Shown piece by piece: positions 52,432 to 60,637 of a DNA stretch of 64,000 nucleotides. Both the position numbers and the translations under genes were made by a program. The stretch lies in NCBI GenBank assembly GCA_035503615.1, contig DATJTI010000060.1, positions 1-64,000 on the forward strand. The letters are read 5' to 3'. The number at the start of each line of letters is the position of its first letter. Within the stretch, counting starts at the first letter, position 1. This DNA is from AP-15 sp035503615. GTDB taxonomy: Bacteria > Pseudomonadota > Alphaproteobacteria > ATCC43930 > CGMCC-115725. The notes beneath the pieces were generated by a model. It was not told where the DNA came from and ran no database searches. It worked only from the letters and a program-made list of their open reading frames with translations.

Positions 52432-52793
52432 GGATTCATCCTCCTGACCCGGTTGACCCGCACCTCGATCGCCTGCGCGGCAGCGACGGCAACACGCGCG
52501 ACGGCAGAACGCGCCCGACGGCCGGGTGCTCGGTTGGTTGTCTCACATCGACGATGGTGGCACCGGCGGTGTCTCGCGGCTATAGCGATATTTGGCAAGG
52601 CTAGCCCGATCCCGTCGCGCTGTCGAAGGCGATCATCGGGTCTCTCCGCGGTGCCGTTCGGGTGATCGACACTGTTCCTGCGCCGGGCGGCTCGGGCATC
52701 CTGGGCCGGGTGGCGGCGGCGCTGCCGCCCATATTGGCTGATCTGCAAATTGTGATAGGTTGGCGCTACCGCTTCGTCCAGCAGAGGTAGTGC
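52432..52793. other. Intergenic region with no convincing gene
   Basis: These 362 bases separate the jelly-roll gene (minus) and the lipoprotein gene (plus). A plus-strand frame stays open for about 60 codons before the lipoprotein gene but has no good start and no recognisable sequence. The region should contain both promoters. Nothing repetitive was seen. Confidence 0.5.
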
Positions 52794-53252
52794 GTGGCCT
52801 ATCGTCGAGGGGGACGGTCGTTGCGGCCGACGATCGTCGTGGCGCTGTCGGCGGCGATCGCCGGATGCGCTGCGCCGCCGCCGTCAACGCCGCAAAATGC
52901 GTTGGTCGGAACCTGGGCGAATGCGGAAGATGATGCGATCACGATCCGTCCCGATACCGTGGTCCAGCACCAGCCGGACGGCCAGCCGGTGCCGCTCGAC
53001 AGCGAGGTCTGCGACGGCAGGTTCAGCTTTGGATACGCCACCCGGAGCCGCGCGGCACTGACCGCGCTCTTGCCGCGCCAGCCCGGCCTTGCCAAGAGTT
53101 TATCGGAATTGCTGGTCGCGCCGGCCTATCCTGTCGCCGTGCTGCGTTGTGCTGATGGCGACCAGACCTATGTTCTGCTGAATGGACATCAGCTGGTGGC
53201 GATCTACCGGGACGGCGATATCGGCGCCATCGAGCGTCTGGCGCGGCAGTGA
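52794..53252 (+). CDS. Predicted lipoprotein, unknown function
   Basis: A 152-residue protein starting at GTG. A basic N terminus and hydrophobic stretch lead to a lipobox, AIAGC, with the modified Cys near residue 25. The mature part begins APPPSTPQ, then LVGTWANAEDDAITIRPD, a lipocalin-like or META-like opening, and has two Cys residues that could pair (EVCDGRF and VLRCADGD). I know no homologue by name. A second lipoprotein gene follows after 31 bases. Confidence 0.65.
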   Translation: MAYRRGGRSLRPTIVVALSAAIAGCAAPPPSTPQNALVGTWANAEDDAITIRPDTVVQHQPDGQPVPLDSEVCDGRFSFGYATRSRAALTALLPRQPGLAKSLSELLVAPAYPVAVLRCADGDQTYVLLNGHQLVAIYRDGDIGAIERLARQ

Positions 53253-53283
53253 CTTGTGTTATATTTAGGGCCGAGGAGCATGA

Positions 53284-53880
53284 GTGCGCGCTCACCGGAT
53301 GAGGGTGGTGGTTACGGAGACTGCATGGCGAAGCTCGCTGTTCTATCCCGCGCTGATGAGCCTCGGGGTCGGGATGCTGGCGTCCTGCGCCGCGAAACCA
53401 CCAACGCCGCCGCCGGTGCTGGCGACCGAACCGCCGCCCACGCTTCCGCTGCCGCCGCAGCCTCAGCGCAGGGCCTTCCCGGTGCCCGGCCGCAAGCCGG
53501 AGCCGCCGCCGGTCAATGCCGCTGCGTCCGCCGGCCCCGACGAGGCGGTGGCGATGGGTGAGCCTGGCGCAGGCCTGCCTCCTTCTTCATCGGAGGTGCC
53601 GCCTTCATCGGAGGTGCCGCCGCCGAGCACGCGCCAACTGGTCGGGCTCGATCAGCCGACGGCGAGACAGCTGTTCGGTGTCGCGGCCGAACAATCGAAC
53701 CAGCCGCCGGCGACCGTATGGCACTATCGCAGCGCGACCTGTGAGCTCGATCTCTTCTTTTATCTCGATCTGCGCAGCGGCAAGATGCGGACACTGCATT
53801 ACAGGTTCAAGGGCAATGCCACCGATCCGGCCAGCCGGCAGGATTGTCTCAAATCGCTGGTCGTCGCCCGTGGGAATTAG
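53284..53880 (+). CDS. Predicted proline-rich lipoprotein
   Basis: A 198-residue protein starting at GTG 53284 or ATG 53299. The lipobox is GMLASC (Cys near residue 35). A Pro-rich spacer (about 38-115) contains a duplicated SSEVPP unit. The C-terminal about 75 residues are conserved in appearance, TARQLFGVAAEQSNQPPATV followed by WHYRSATCELDLFFYLD, with two Cys that may pair. The domain resembles envelope proteins of unknown role. It is followed after 13 bases by the response regulator gene, so it may be co-expressed with the two-component system. Confidence 0.65.
   Translation: MRAHRMRVVVTETAWRSSLFYPALMSLGVGMLASCAAKPPTPPPVLATEPPPTLPLPPQPQRRAFPVPGRKPEPPPVNAAASAGPDEAVAMGEPGAGLPPSSSEVPPSSEVPPPSTRQLVGLDQPTARQLFGVAAEQSNQPPATVWHYRSATCELDLFFYLDLRSGKMRTLHYRFKGNATDPASRQDCLKSLVVARGN
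53585..53620. repeat. 18-bp tandem duplication in the lipoprotein gene
   Basis: The unit cttcatcggaggtgccgc occurs twice in a row (53585-53602, 53603-53620). It is in frame and encodes the duplicated SSEVPP element of the Pro-rich spacer. Confidence 0.9.
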
Positions 53881-53893
53881 AGCCGATAGTGCG

Positions 53894-54613
53894 ATGGCGC
53901 ATCTCCTGTTGGTCGATGATGACGATTTGTTCCGGGAGTCGCTCGGCCTCAACCTGATCGACGAAGGATACGAGGTGACGAGCTTTGACAATGGCCGCGA
54001 CGCGCTCGCCTATCTCGAAGATGGCGGCGGTGCGGATGCGATGCTGCTCGATTGGCGCATGCCGCAATTGACCGGTATCGAGGTGCTGCGGCGCATGCGG
54101 GGACGCGGCATCGCAATCCCGGTGATCTTTCTGACCGCGCTGTCGGACGATATCTACGAAGAGGCGGCCCTCGCCGGCGGGGCGGTCGATTTCATCGACA
54201 AGGCGCGCCGCCTGCCGATCCTCGTCAAGCGCTTGCAATTGATCACGGAAGGCACCCGCCCGCCGGGTGAGTTTGAGCCGACGCGCCCTGACGCGCTGCG
54301 CCTCGGCCGGCTGGAATTGCGTTATGACACCAACCGCGCCCAATGGGCAGGAAGGACGGTCGAACTGACGCTGACCGAATTCCGGATCCTCGCTCTGCTG
54401 GCCGAGAATGCCGGGCATGACGTTGGCTACCGGGAGATTTATGATCTCGTCCACGGCAAGGACTTCATCGCGGGTCATGGGACAGAGGGGTATCGCGCCA
54501 ATGTCCGCACCTTCATCAAACGTATCCGCAAGAAGTTCCGCGATAGCGACCCCGGCTTCGACCTCATCCACAACTACGCCGGTTTTGGATATCGCTGGAC
54601 GGCGCAGCAATAG
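53894..54613 (+). CDS. OmpR-type response regulator
   Basis: A 239-residue regulator. The receiver domain has the acidic pocket in LLVDDDDLF, phosphoacceptor Asp53 in LLDWRMPQ, Thr81 and Lys103. The C-terminal winged-helix DNA-binding domain spans about residues 135-236 (LTLTEFRILALLAENAG, then RTFIKRIRKKFRD). The start at 53894 opens MAHLLLVDDDD. The next gene is its probable kinase and overlaps by 29 bases. It resembles the ChvI/ProR side of the OmpR family; the regulon is unknown. Confidence 0.92.
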   Translation: MAHLLLVDDDDLFRESLGLNLIDEGYEVTSFDNGRDALAYLEDGGGADAMLLDWRMPQLTGIEVLRRMRGRGIAIPVIFLTALSDDIYEEAALAGGAVDFIDKARRLPILVKRLQLITEGTRPPGEFEPTRPDALRLGRLELRYDTNRAQWAGRTVELTLTEFRILALLAENAGHDVGYREIYDLVHGKDFIAGHGTEGYRANVRTFIKRIRKKFRDSDPGFDLIHNYAGFGYRWTAQQ

Positions 54614-56141
54614 ATCGCGTCGCAGCCTGCGTTGGGCGTGGTCTCTGACGGTCAAAACGAGCTTGCTGGCGATCATATTTCTGTTGGTTCCGGTATTTCT
54701 CTATATGGAGTTCCGCGACGCTTACGAGGAGAGCCAGCAGCTCTTGTTGCGCAGCGTGCGCGAAGAGGGGCGGGTGATCAGCCAATCCTTGCTGCCGCTG
54801 CTGCAAACCGCGACGGTCGATTCACTGCCGAGCCTGGGTCCGACCCTTGCACGCTTTGCCGGCGAGGTGACGACGATCAAGCTGCTGCTGGCGCCGGCCG
54901 GTGCCGGCGAAGACGGGTTTTACTATGTGGCGTCATGGCCGACGGTCGAGCCGGCGAATTTGCAGGCCGAACGCGAGACCCTCGCCAAGCAGGGCGTGCT
55001 CGATCATCTCGCCCGGAACTGCCGCGGCGAGATGCCGTTCTCGCTGATCTACCATCGCCCGACCGGTGGTGCGGAAATCGTCACCGCGGTGACCCCGTTG
55101 CAGACGGCGGCCGGATGCTGGGCGGTCGTCTCCTCGTTTTCCCAGCAGGCGTTTCCCGGCGCGCATTTCGGCCAGCCCTATTGGGCGACGCCGCCGGTGC
55201 GGGTGGCCGCAGCGATTTATCTGGTGATGGCGGCGATCACCTTTTCGACGCTGTTCAGCGTCCGCGGCGGGCTGCGCCGCTTTGCCGGAAGAGCGCGGCG
55301 GATCCGTGATCAGGGGCCCGATGCCGGATCGTTTGGCGCCCGCGCCGACGTGCCAGAACTGGCCGAGGTGGCGGCCGAGTTCGATCGCATGGTCGAGGCA
55401 TTGCATCGTTCCGCCGCCGAAATCCGCCAGGCGGCCGAGGATAACGCGCACGCCTTCAAGACCCCGATCGCGGTGATCCGCCAGTCGCTCGAACCGTTGC
55501 GCCGGGCGATGCCCGAAAACAACAACCGTGCCCAGCGGGCGATCGGCGTCGTCGAGCATGCGCTCGACCGCCTCGACGGGCTGGTTGCATCGGCGCGGGA
55601 ACTCGACGAGGCGAGCGCCGATCTGATCGACGAGCCGCTGATGCCGGTCGATCTCGGCCGGGTCATCGGCAGAATGATCCAGACCCGGTCGGCGATTCTC
55701 GATCCACGCGATGTCACGATCGTGCTGGCCAGTCGCGATCTGACGATCACCGCCGACCTGCTGCCGGGCCTGTTTGTCCTCGGTAGCGAGGCGATGATCG
55801 AAACCGTGCTCGACAATCTGATCGACAACGCCGCATCGTTCTCTCCGGCGGGCGGCGAGATCCTGGTGCACCTGACCCATGACGGCCGCTTTGCCCATTT
55901 GACCGTGTCCGATCATGGTCCCGGAGTGCCCGAGGAACAGATCGAGCGGATCTTCGAGCGCTACTATTCCGAGCGCCGGGCCGATGCCCTAGGTGGCGCT
56001 CCCGGCAGCTATTTCGGCATCGGCCTGTGGATCGCTCGCCGCAATGTCGAGGCGATGGGCGGCACGATTTGCGCCGAGAATCACCGGCCGCACGGTTTGA
56101 CGATCCGCATCCGGTTGCCTCTGGCTCCGGTCCGGGGTTGA
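54585..56141 (+). CDS. Sensor histidine kinase, partner of the OmpR regulator
   Basis: About 518 residues from a TTG at 54585, which overlaps the regulator gene. This start is required to keep the first membrane helix (VKTSLLAIIFLLVPVFLYME), because the next ATG lies at its end. A periplasmic domain of about 165 residues, a second helix (RVAAAIYLVMAAITFSTLF), HAMP, the dimerisation box EDNAHAFKTPIAVIRQ with the phosphorylated His, the N box NLIDNAASFSP, and the G boxes DHGPGVP and FGIGLWIARR follow. The His box resembles PhoQ-type kinases. Confidence 0.88.
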   Translation: MDIAGRRSNRSRRSLRWAWSLTVKTSLLAIIFLLVPVFLYMEFRDAYEESQQLLLRSVREEGRVISQSLLPLLQTATVDSLPSLGPTLARFAGEVTTIKLLLAPAGAGEDGFYYVASWPTVEPANLQAERETLAKQGVLDHLARNCRGEMPFSLIYHRPTGGAEIVTAVTPLQTAAGCWAVVSSFSQQAFPGAHFGQPYWATPPVRVAAAIYLVMAAITFSTLFSVRGGLRRFAGRARRIRDQGPDAGSFGARADVPELAEVAAEFDRMVEALHRSAAEIRQAAEDNAHAFKTPIAVIRQSLEPLRRAMPENNNRAQRAIGVVEHALDRLDGLVASARELDEASADLIDEPLMPVDLGRVIGRMIQTRSAILDPRDVTIVLASRDLTITADLLPGLFVLGSEAMIETVLDNLIDNAASFSPAGGEILVHLTHDGRFAHLTVSDHGPGVPEEQIERIFERYYSERRADALGGAPGSYFGIGLWIARRNVEAMGGTICAENHRPHGLTIRIRLPLAPVRG

Positions 56142-56156
56142 GCCGAGGGTGGACCG

Positions 56157-56492
56157 TTGGAACCGCGGCTCAAGACCGATCTATGGATCAAAGCCCTCAT
56201 TCGGCGCTGCGATCTTGCTGCGATCGCGATTGCAGTGGTGTGCCGTGGCGACGCGGATTCAGGAGCCGTGCTGATCAAGCTCAACGCTCGCGACGCGGGT
56301 TGTGTGGTGCTTGCCCAGGCCCGCGCCGTGAACGGCGAACTGGTGTGGATGCGCGCCACCGGACCCGCGGCGGTCGCTGAAGCCGACGCCGACAACTATA
56401 TTTCGCGGCAGCGCCGTCGGGATCAGGATCTATGGGTGATCGAGATCGAAAGCGGCTCGCCGGATGGTGTTCTCGACGGCCCGATCCTCTGA
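56157..56492 (+). CDS. DUF1491 protein
   Basis: A 111-residue protein from a TTG preceded by CGAGGGTGG. RLKTDLWIKALIRRCDLAAI, then GDADSGAVLIKLNARDAGCV and RRRDQDLWVIEIES are the DUF1491 pattern. The family is small, soluble and mainly alphaproteobacterial; its function is not known. It lies 15 bases after the histidine kinase, probably in the same transcript. Confidence 0.82.
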   Translation: MEPRLKTDLWIKALIRRCDLAAIAIAVVCRGDADSGAVLIKLNARDAGCVVLAQARAVNGELVWMRATGPAAVAEADADNYISRQRRRDQDLWVIEIESGSPDGVLDGPIL

Positions 56493-56549
56493 CGCCAGCG
56501 ACGGCGTGAGCTCGGACCGAGATCAAACTTCGGGTGCGGGGTAGCGGGA

Positions 56550-56942
56550 ATGGGGCTCAGCATCATGATCGTCGACGACGAACCCGACGTGCCCGGGTTG
56601 TTCCGGCAGCGCTTTCGTCGCGAGGCGCGCCGGGGCGAATACGTCCTGCATTTTGCCGCCTCCGGCGAGGAGGCGCTGCAGCTGCTCGATGAGTTCGGGC
56701 CGGAATTGGTCGTGATCCTGTCTGATATCAACATGCCCGGCATGGATGGCTTGGCGCTATTGAGCAAGATCAAGCAGCGCCGGCCGGAGCTGCCGGTGCT
56801 GATGGTGACGGCGTATGGCGATGACCGGCGCATGCAGCGGGCCGAAGAGCTCGGCGCTGCCGCCTTTCTCGCCAAGCCCGTTGATTTCGACGAGCTGAAG
56901 CGCTGTCTTGCCGGGCTGGCGGCACAGCGTCCGGATGCTTGA
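56550..56942 (+). CDS. Single-domain response regulator (receiver only)
   Basis: A 130-residue receiver with MIVDDEPDVPGLFRQRF, phosphoacceptor Asp59 in LSDINMPGMDG, Thr87 in MVTAYGDD and Lys109 in FLAKPVD. There is no output domain, as in CheY-like or phosphotransfer-intermediate regulators. The next gene overlaps its end by eight bases, and the GAF histidine kinase after that is its probable phosphodonor. Confidence 0.92.
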   Translation: MGLSIMIVDDEPDVPGLFRQRFRREARRGEYVLHFAASGEEALQLLDEFGPELVVILSDINMPGMDGLALLSKIKQRRPELPVLMVTAYGDDRRMQRAEELGAAAFLAKPVDFDELKRCLAGLAAQRPDA

Positions 56943-57744
56943 GGTGTTGCCAAGCCCTTCAGCGAGCGTCGGACGTGGTGGCAGGGATGGCTGGGGGTGG
57001 GCGCGGTGGCGGGTGGCGCTTGTGCTCGCCGCGGGGATGGTCCCGTCATTCGCCTTTGCCGAGCACACGCTGCCCGCCAGCGACATCATCATCGCCCAAA
57101 GCCTGGCCGAGATGCTGCGAGACGCCAGGACGGTGATCTCCAACAACGAAGATCTGATCAACAATCCCGCGATTGGCGATAAGCATTTGAGCGGAAGCAA
57201 GGTGCTGAACGACGCCGCTCAATTGTATAAAAAAGATACCGGCGTCGCACCCGATGCGATCGATCCGGCTTCGTACCAGGGACGCCTGATGCGGGCGATG
57301 ATGGCCGCAATCGTCCAGGTGATGGACGAGAATCAGGTGACGATCAACGAAAAGGGGGCAGGGTTCAAGGGGTTCATCCCGGCGGTGTTCGGCCGTCTGG
57401 TCAGCGAAGCCTTCAACGGCTTGGCAAAAGGCGAGGCGGCGATCAAAGTCACGGCACCGCCGGATCTGGTCCGCAATCGCAAGGCGCTGCCCGATCCCTG
57501 GGAGACCGAGGTCATCGAGACCAAGCTGCTCAGTCCGGACTGGCCGCGGGGCCAACCCTATTCGGCCATGGTCGACACCGATGGTCGCCAAGCTTTCCGA
57601 TTCGCGATTCCCGAATACTACACCGCATCGTGTCTCGCCTGTCACGGGAAGCCGAAAGGGGCGCTCGACATCACCGGCTACCCGAAGGAGGGGCGCAAGC
57701 TCGGCGACCTCGGAGGGGTCATGAGCATTACCCTATTCCACTGA
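56935..57744 (+). CDS. Periplasmic DUF3365 (Tll0287-like) haem-binding sensor protein
   Basis: A 269-residue protein. A signal peptide or anchor (WRVALVLAAGMVPSFAFAE, cleavage near residue 42) is followed by an all-helical start and the DUF3365 core, MMAAIVQVMDENQVTINEKG, then GFIPAVFGRLVSEAFN. Near the C terminus Cys233, Cys236 and His237 (ASCLACHGKP) form a CxxCH haem c motif. The family is found as a sensory input domain in kinases and as free proteins, in which redox or ligand sensing is proposed. It overlaps the receiver gene and precedes the kinase by 26 bases. Confidence 0.87.
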   Translation: MLEVLPSPSASVGRGGRDGWGWARWRVALVLAAGMVPSFAFAEHTLPASDIIIAQSLAEMLRDARTVISNNEDLINNPAIGDKHLSGSKVLNDAAQLYKKDTGVAPDAIDPASYQGRLMRAMMAAIVQVMDENQVTINEKGAGFKGFIPAVFGRLVSEAFNGLAKGEAAIKVTAPPDLVRNRKALPDPWETEVIETKLLSPDWPRGQPYSAMVDTDGRQAFRFAIPEYYTASCLACHGKPKGALDITGYPKEGRKLGDLGGVMSITLFH

Positions 57745-57770
57745 GGCACCGGCGCGATGAGAGCCGGATC

Positions 57771-59912
57771 ATGACCCGATTGACGATCCGCACCCGGTTG
57801 ATCGTGCTGTCGAGCGTGCTGCTGCTCGCCCTGGTCGGCACCAACTCCTACTTGAACCACAAGCTCGCCGAGAACTCTGCCGGCATGGTCAGGGCGGCCG
57901 AGCTGCTCGGCGTCATCGAAGCGGCGAACAGTGCCCAGATCGCGTTTGGCGAGATGCGGTACTGGATGACCGACCTCGCGGTCAGCATGCTGATGCTGTC
58001 CGAACGCAATGCGCAAGCGGCGCAGAACCGGATGGAGCAGGAACTCGACCTGCTCGCACTGCGCCGCCCGCGCGCCGTCGCCGCGGTGCGCCGGGAGCTC
58101 AAACTCTATCACCAGCTCGCTCACCAGGCGGTCGATGAATACACCAACGACCATCGGGTCATCGGCAATTCGCTGTTGGCGCGGGCGAGCGAGCACAGCG
58201 TCGAAGTGGACCGGCTGCTCACCGCGATCGTCGCCGAGCAGACGCGCGAGGCGATCGCTTCGCGCGAGCACGTGGTCAAGGTTGCCAAATCGGCGACCCG
58301 CGTATCGCGGATCGTCGTCTCGCTGGCGGTGCTGATCGGCGCGTTCCTGACCTTTCTCGTGTTGCGCTCGATCGCGGTTCCGTTGCGTCGGCTGGTAATG
58401 GCGATGCGCGGTCTCGACGCGGGCGATGTCACCGTCAAGATTCCGGCCGCCGGACCGGACGAGATCGGTGCGATGGCCCGCACGCTCGCCGCCTTTCGCA
58501 ACACTCTCGAAGAGCTGCGACGCACCTTGGCGCAGTTCGAGGCGCTGCGCGCGGTGGGCCGCGCGGTCGGCTCGACGCTTGACCTCGAAGCAGTGCTCGG
58601 GCTGGTCGTCGCCCGCGCCGTCGAGTTCTCACAGGCGAGCGCCGGCGTGGTCTACGAATACGATGAGGCCGCCCGCGAGTTTCGTTTTCGGATGAGCCAC
58701 GGGGCCGAACCGGGCTTGGCGGACGATCTCAAGGCGCGGCCGATTCGGTTCGGCGAGGGCGCGCTCAGCCGGGCGGCGATGAGCACCACACCGGCCCAGA
58801 TCGCCGATTTGAACGACCCGCACGGCGTTGGTGTGCCGATCTTGGCGAGCGTATTGGCAAAGCTGGGCTACCGCTCGCTGCTTGCGGCACCGCTGATGCA
58901 CGAGCAGACCATCCTTGGCGGCTTGATCGTGGTGCGCCGCGAAGCCGGCCGTTTTTCGGACGAGACGGTGCAGCTGGTCGAAGCCTTTGCGATCCAATCG
59001 GCACTCGCCGTGCGCAACGCCAAGCTGTTCGAGGAGCAGCGCCAGCGCGAACGCGACCTGCGCGCCGCGCACGACCAGCTCAAGGCTGCGCAAGCCAATC
59101 TGATCCAGGCCGAAAAGATGGCCTCGCTCGGCCAGCTGACCGCCGGCATCGCGCACGAGATCAAGAACCCGCTCAATTTTGTCAATAACTTTGCCGAGTT
59201 GTCGCACGAGCTGCTGGACGAGTTGAAGGGCGTGATCGGGCCCCCGGCCGACCCGCAGAGCGGCGAGGAGCGCGACGAGCTTATCGGCACGCTCGACGCC
59301 AATCTGGCAAAGATCGCCGAGCACGGCAGGCGTGCCGACGGTATCGTCAAAAGCATGCTGCTGCATTCCCGTGGCGACAGCGGCGAGCGCCGGCAGAGCG
59401 ACCTCAACGCCCTGATCGAGGACGCGCTCAACCTCGCCTTTCACGGCGCTCGCGCCCAGGACCAGAGCTTCAATGTCACCCTCGAACGCGAGCTCGACCC
59501 CGGTCTCGGTCCGGTCGAGACGGTACCCCAGGACATCACCCGCGTGTTCTTGAACCTGTTCGCCAATGCCTTCTACGCGGTCAACAAGCGCCGCCGCGAG
59601 GGTGGCGAGCCGGAGTTCGCGCCAATGGTCAAGGTGGTCACCCGCAACCGTGGCGAGATGGCCGAAATACGCGTTCGCGACAACGGCATCGGCATGCCGT
59701 CCGAGGTGCGCGACAAGGCGTTCACGCCGTTCTTCACGACGAAGCCCACCGGCGAGGGCACCGGACTCGGCCTGTCGATCAGCTATGACATCGTGGTCCA
59801 GGAACATGGCGGCACCATCGCCGTCGACAGCGAGCCGGGCCAATTCACCGAATTCACGATTTGCCTGCCGCGCCACCCGGTGGCTGCCGCCATGGCGGTG
59901 GCGTCGGCATGA
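57771..59912 (+). CDS. Sensor histidine kinase with HAMP and GAF domains
   Basis: A 713-residue membrane kinase. The first helix (RLIVLSSVLLLALVGTNSYL, about residues 9-28) and the second (about 180-200) bound a helical periplasmic domain. HAMP (RSIAVPLRRLVMAMRGLDAG) is followed by a GAF domain (about 270-415), a coiled coil (RQRERDLRAAHDQLKAAQAN), the His box GQLTAGIAHEIKNPLNFVNN, then N and G boxes with RVFLNLFANAFYAVNK and EGTGLGLSIS. The periplasmic part may contact the DUF3365 protein encoded just before. The start at 57771 is the first ATG after that gene. Confidence 0.92.
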   Translation: MTRLTIRTRLIVLSSVLLLALVGTNSYLNHKLAENSAGMVRAAELLGVIEAANSAQIAFGEMRYWMTDLAVSMLMLSERNAQAAQNRMEQELDLLALRRPRAVAAVRRELKLYHQLAHQAVDEYTNDHRVIGNSLLARASEHSVEVDRLLTAIVAEQTREAIASREHVVKVAKSATRVSRIVVSLAVLIGAFLTFLVLRSIAVPLRRLVMAMRGLDAGDVTVKIPAAGPDEIGAMARTLAAFRNTLEELRRTLAQFEALRAVGRAVGSTLDLEAVLGLVVARAVEFSQASAGVVYEYDEAAREFRFRMSHGAEPGLADDLKARPIRFGEGALSRAAMSTTPAQIADLNDPHGVGVPILASVLAKLGYRSLLAAPLMHEQTILGGLIVVRREAGRFSDETVQLVEAFAIQSALAVRNAKLFEEQRQRERDLRAAHDQLKAAQANLIQAEKMASLGQLTAGIAHEIKNPLNFVNNFAELSHELLDELKGVIGPPADPQSGEERDELIGTLDANLAKIAEHGRRADGIVKSMLLHSRGDSGERRQSDLNALIEDALNLAFHGARAQDQSFNVTLERELDPGLGPVETVPQDITRVFLNLFANAFYAVNKRRREGGEPEFAPMVKVVTRNRGEMAEIRVRDNGIGMPSEVRDKAFTPFFTTKPTGEGTGLGLSISYDIVVQEHGGTIAVDSEPGQFTEFTICLPRHPVAAAMAVASA

Positions 59913-60562
59913 CCGCCATCGGCCCGCCCGCCGTCGGCCCGCCCGCTCACCCGCCCCTTCACCGGGATGTCGAGATCATCGAGCGTGCCACCGGGTTCGC
60001 GCGATTTTTGCGAATCGAGGTCATCCGCTTCAGGCACCGCCTGTTCCGCGGCGAGTGGAGCCTTCCCCATACCTATGACGTGCTGCGGCGCGGCGCGGCA
60101 GTGGCGGTCGTGCTTTACGACCCCGACCACGACCGGGTCGTGCTGGTCGAGCAGCTGCGGCTGCCCGCGCTATTGGCCGGGGCGTCGCCATGGCAGCTCG
60201 AAATCGTCGCCGGCCTCGTCGCTGCGGATGAGCCTCCGGAGCGGGTCGCGGTGCGCGAGACGCGCGAGGAGACGGGCCTCGCGCTTGCCGGCGAACTCGT
60301 CCCGATCCAGCGCTACCTGCCATCGCCCGGGGATTCGGACGAGAGCGTGTGGCTGTATTGCGCCCGTGTCGATGCAACCGTAGCGGCCGGTGTGCACGGC
60401 TTGCCGGAAGAGGGCGAAGACATCCGCGTCGTGGTCAAAAGCATGGCCGAGGTCGAGGCGATGCTCGAAGCGGGCGCGATCGAGAATGGCCATACCCTCC
60501 TCGGGCTGTACTGGCTGCTGCGCCACCGCGACCGGTTGCGCCGGATGTGGGGCGCGGGTTGA
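59909..60562 (+). CDS. Nudix hydrolase (ADP-ribose pyrophosphatase type)
   Basis: A 217-residue Nudix protein. The box GLVAADEPPERVAVRETREE followed by TGL carries the catalytic Glu residues in REETREETG-like order (Gx5Ex7REUxEExGU). The preceding EQLRLPALL and the following PGDSDESVWLYCARV resemble ADP-ribose/GDP-mannose hydrolases, although the NTP-sugar preference is not fixed. The ATG overlaps the kinase stop by four bases (ATGA), so it belongs to the signalling operon. That placement is unusual for a Nudix housekeeping enzyme. Confidence 0.86.
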   Translation: MTAIGPPAVGPPAHPPLHRDVEIIERATGFARFLRIEVIRFRHRLFRGEWSLPHTYDVLRRGAAVAVVLYDPDHDRVVLVEQLRLPALLAGASPWQLEIVAGLVAADEPPERVAVRETREETGLALAGELVPIQRYLPSPGDSDESVWLYCARVDATVAAGVHGLPEEGEDIRVVVKSMAEVEAMLEAGAIENGHTLLGLYWLLRHRDRLRRMWGAG

Positions 60563-60637
60563 CACGAGCCGGGCTGCGAGCGAGGGCGTGAAGGGCTTCT
60601 ACTGCTCCGCCAGTGCTCGTGGCGTGAGGTGGGCCGG

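Noticed and set aside
52620..52790. Plus-strand frame of about 55 codons reading PVALSKAIIGSLRG before the lipoprotein gene
   Set aside because: No valid start codon with a ribosome-binding site and no recognisable family; left as intergenic.
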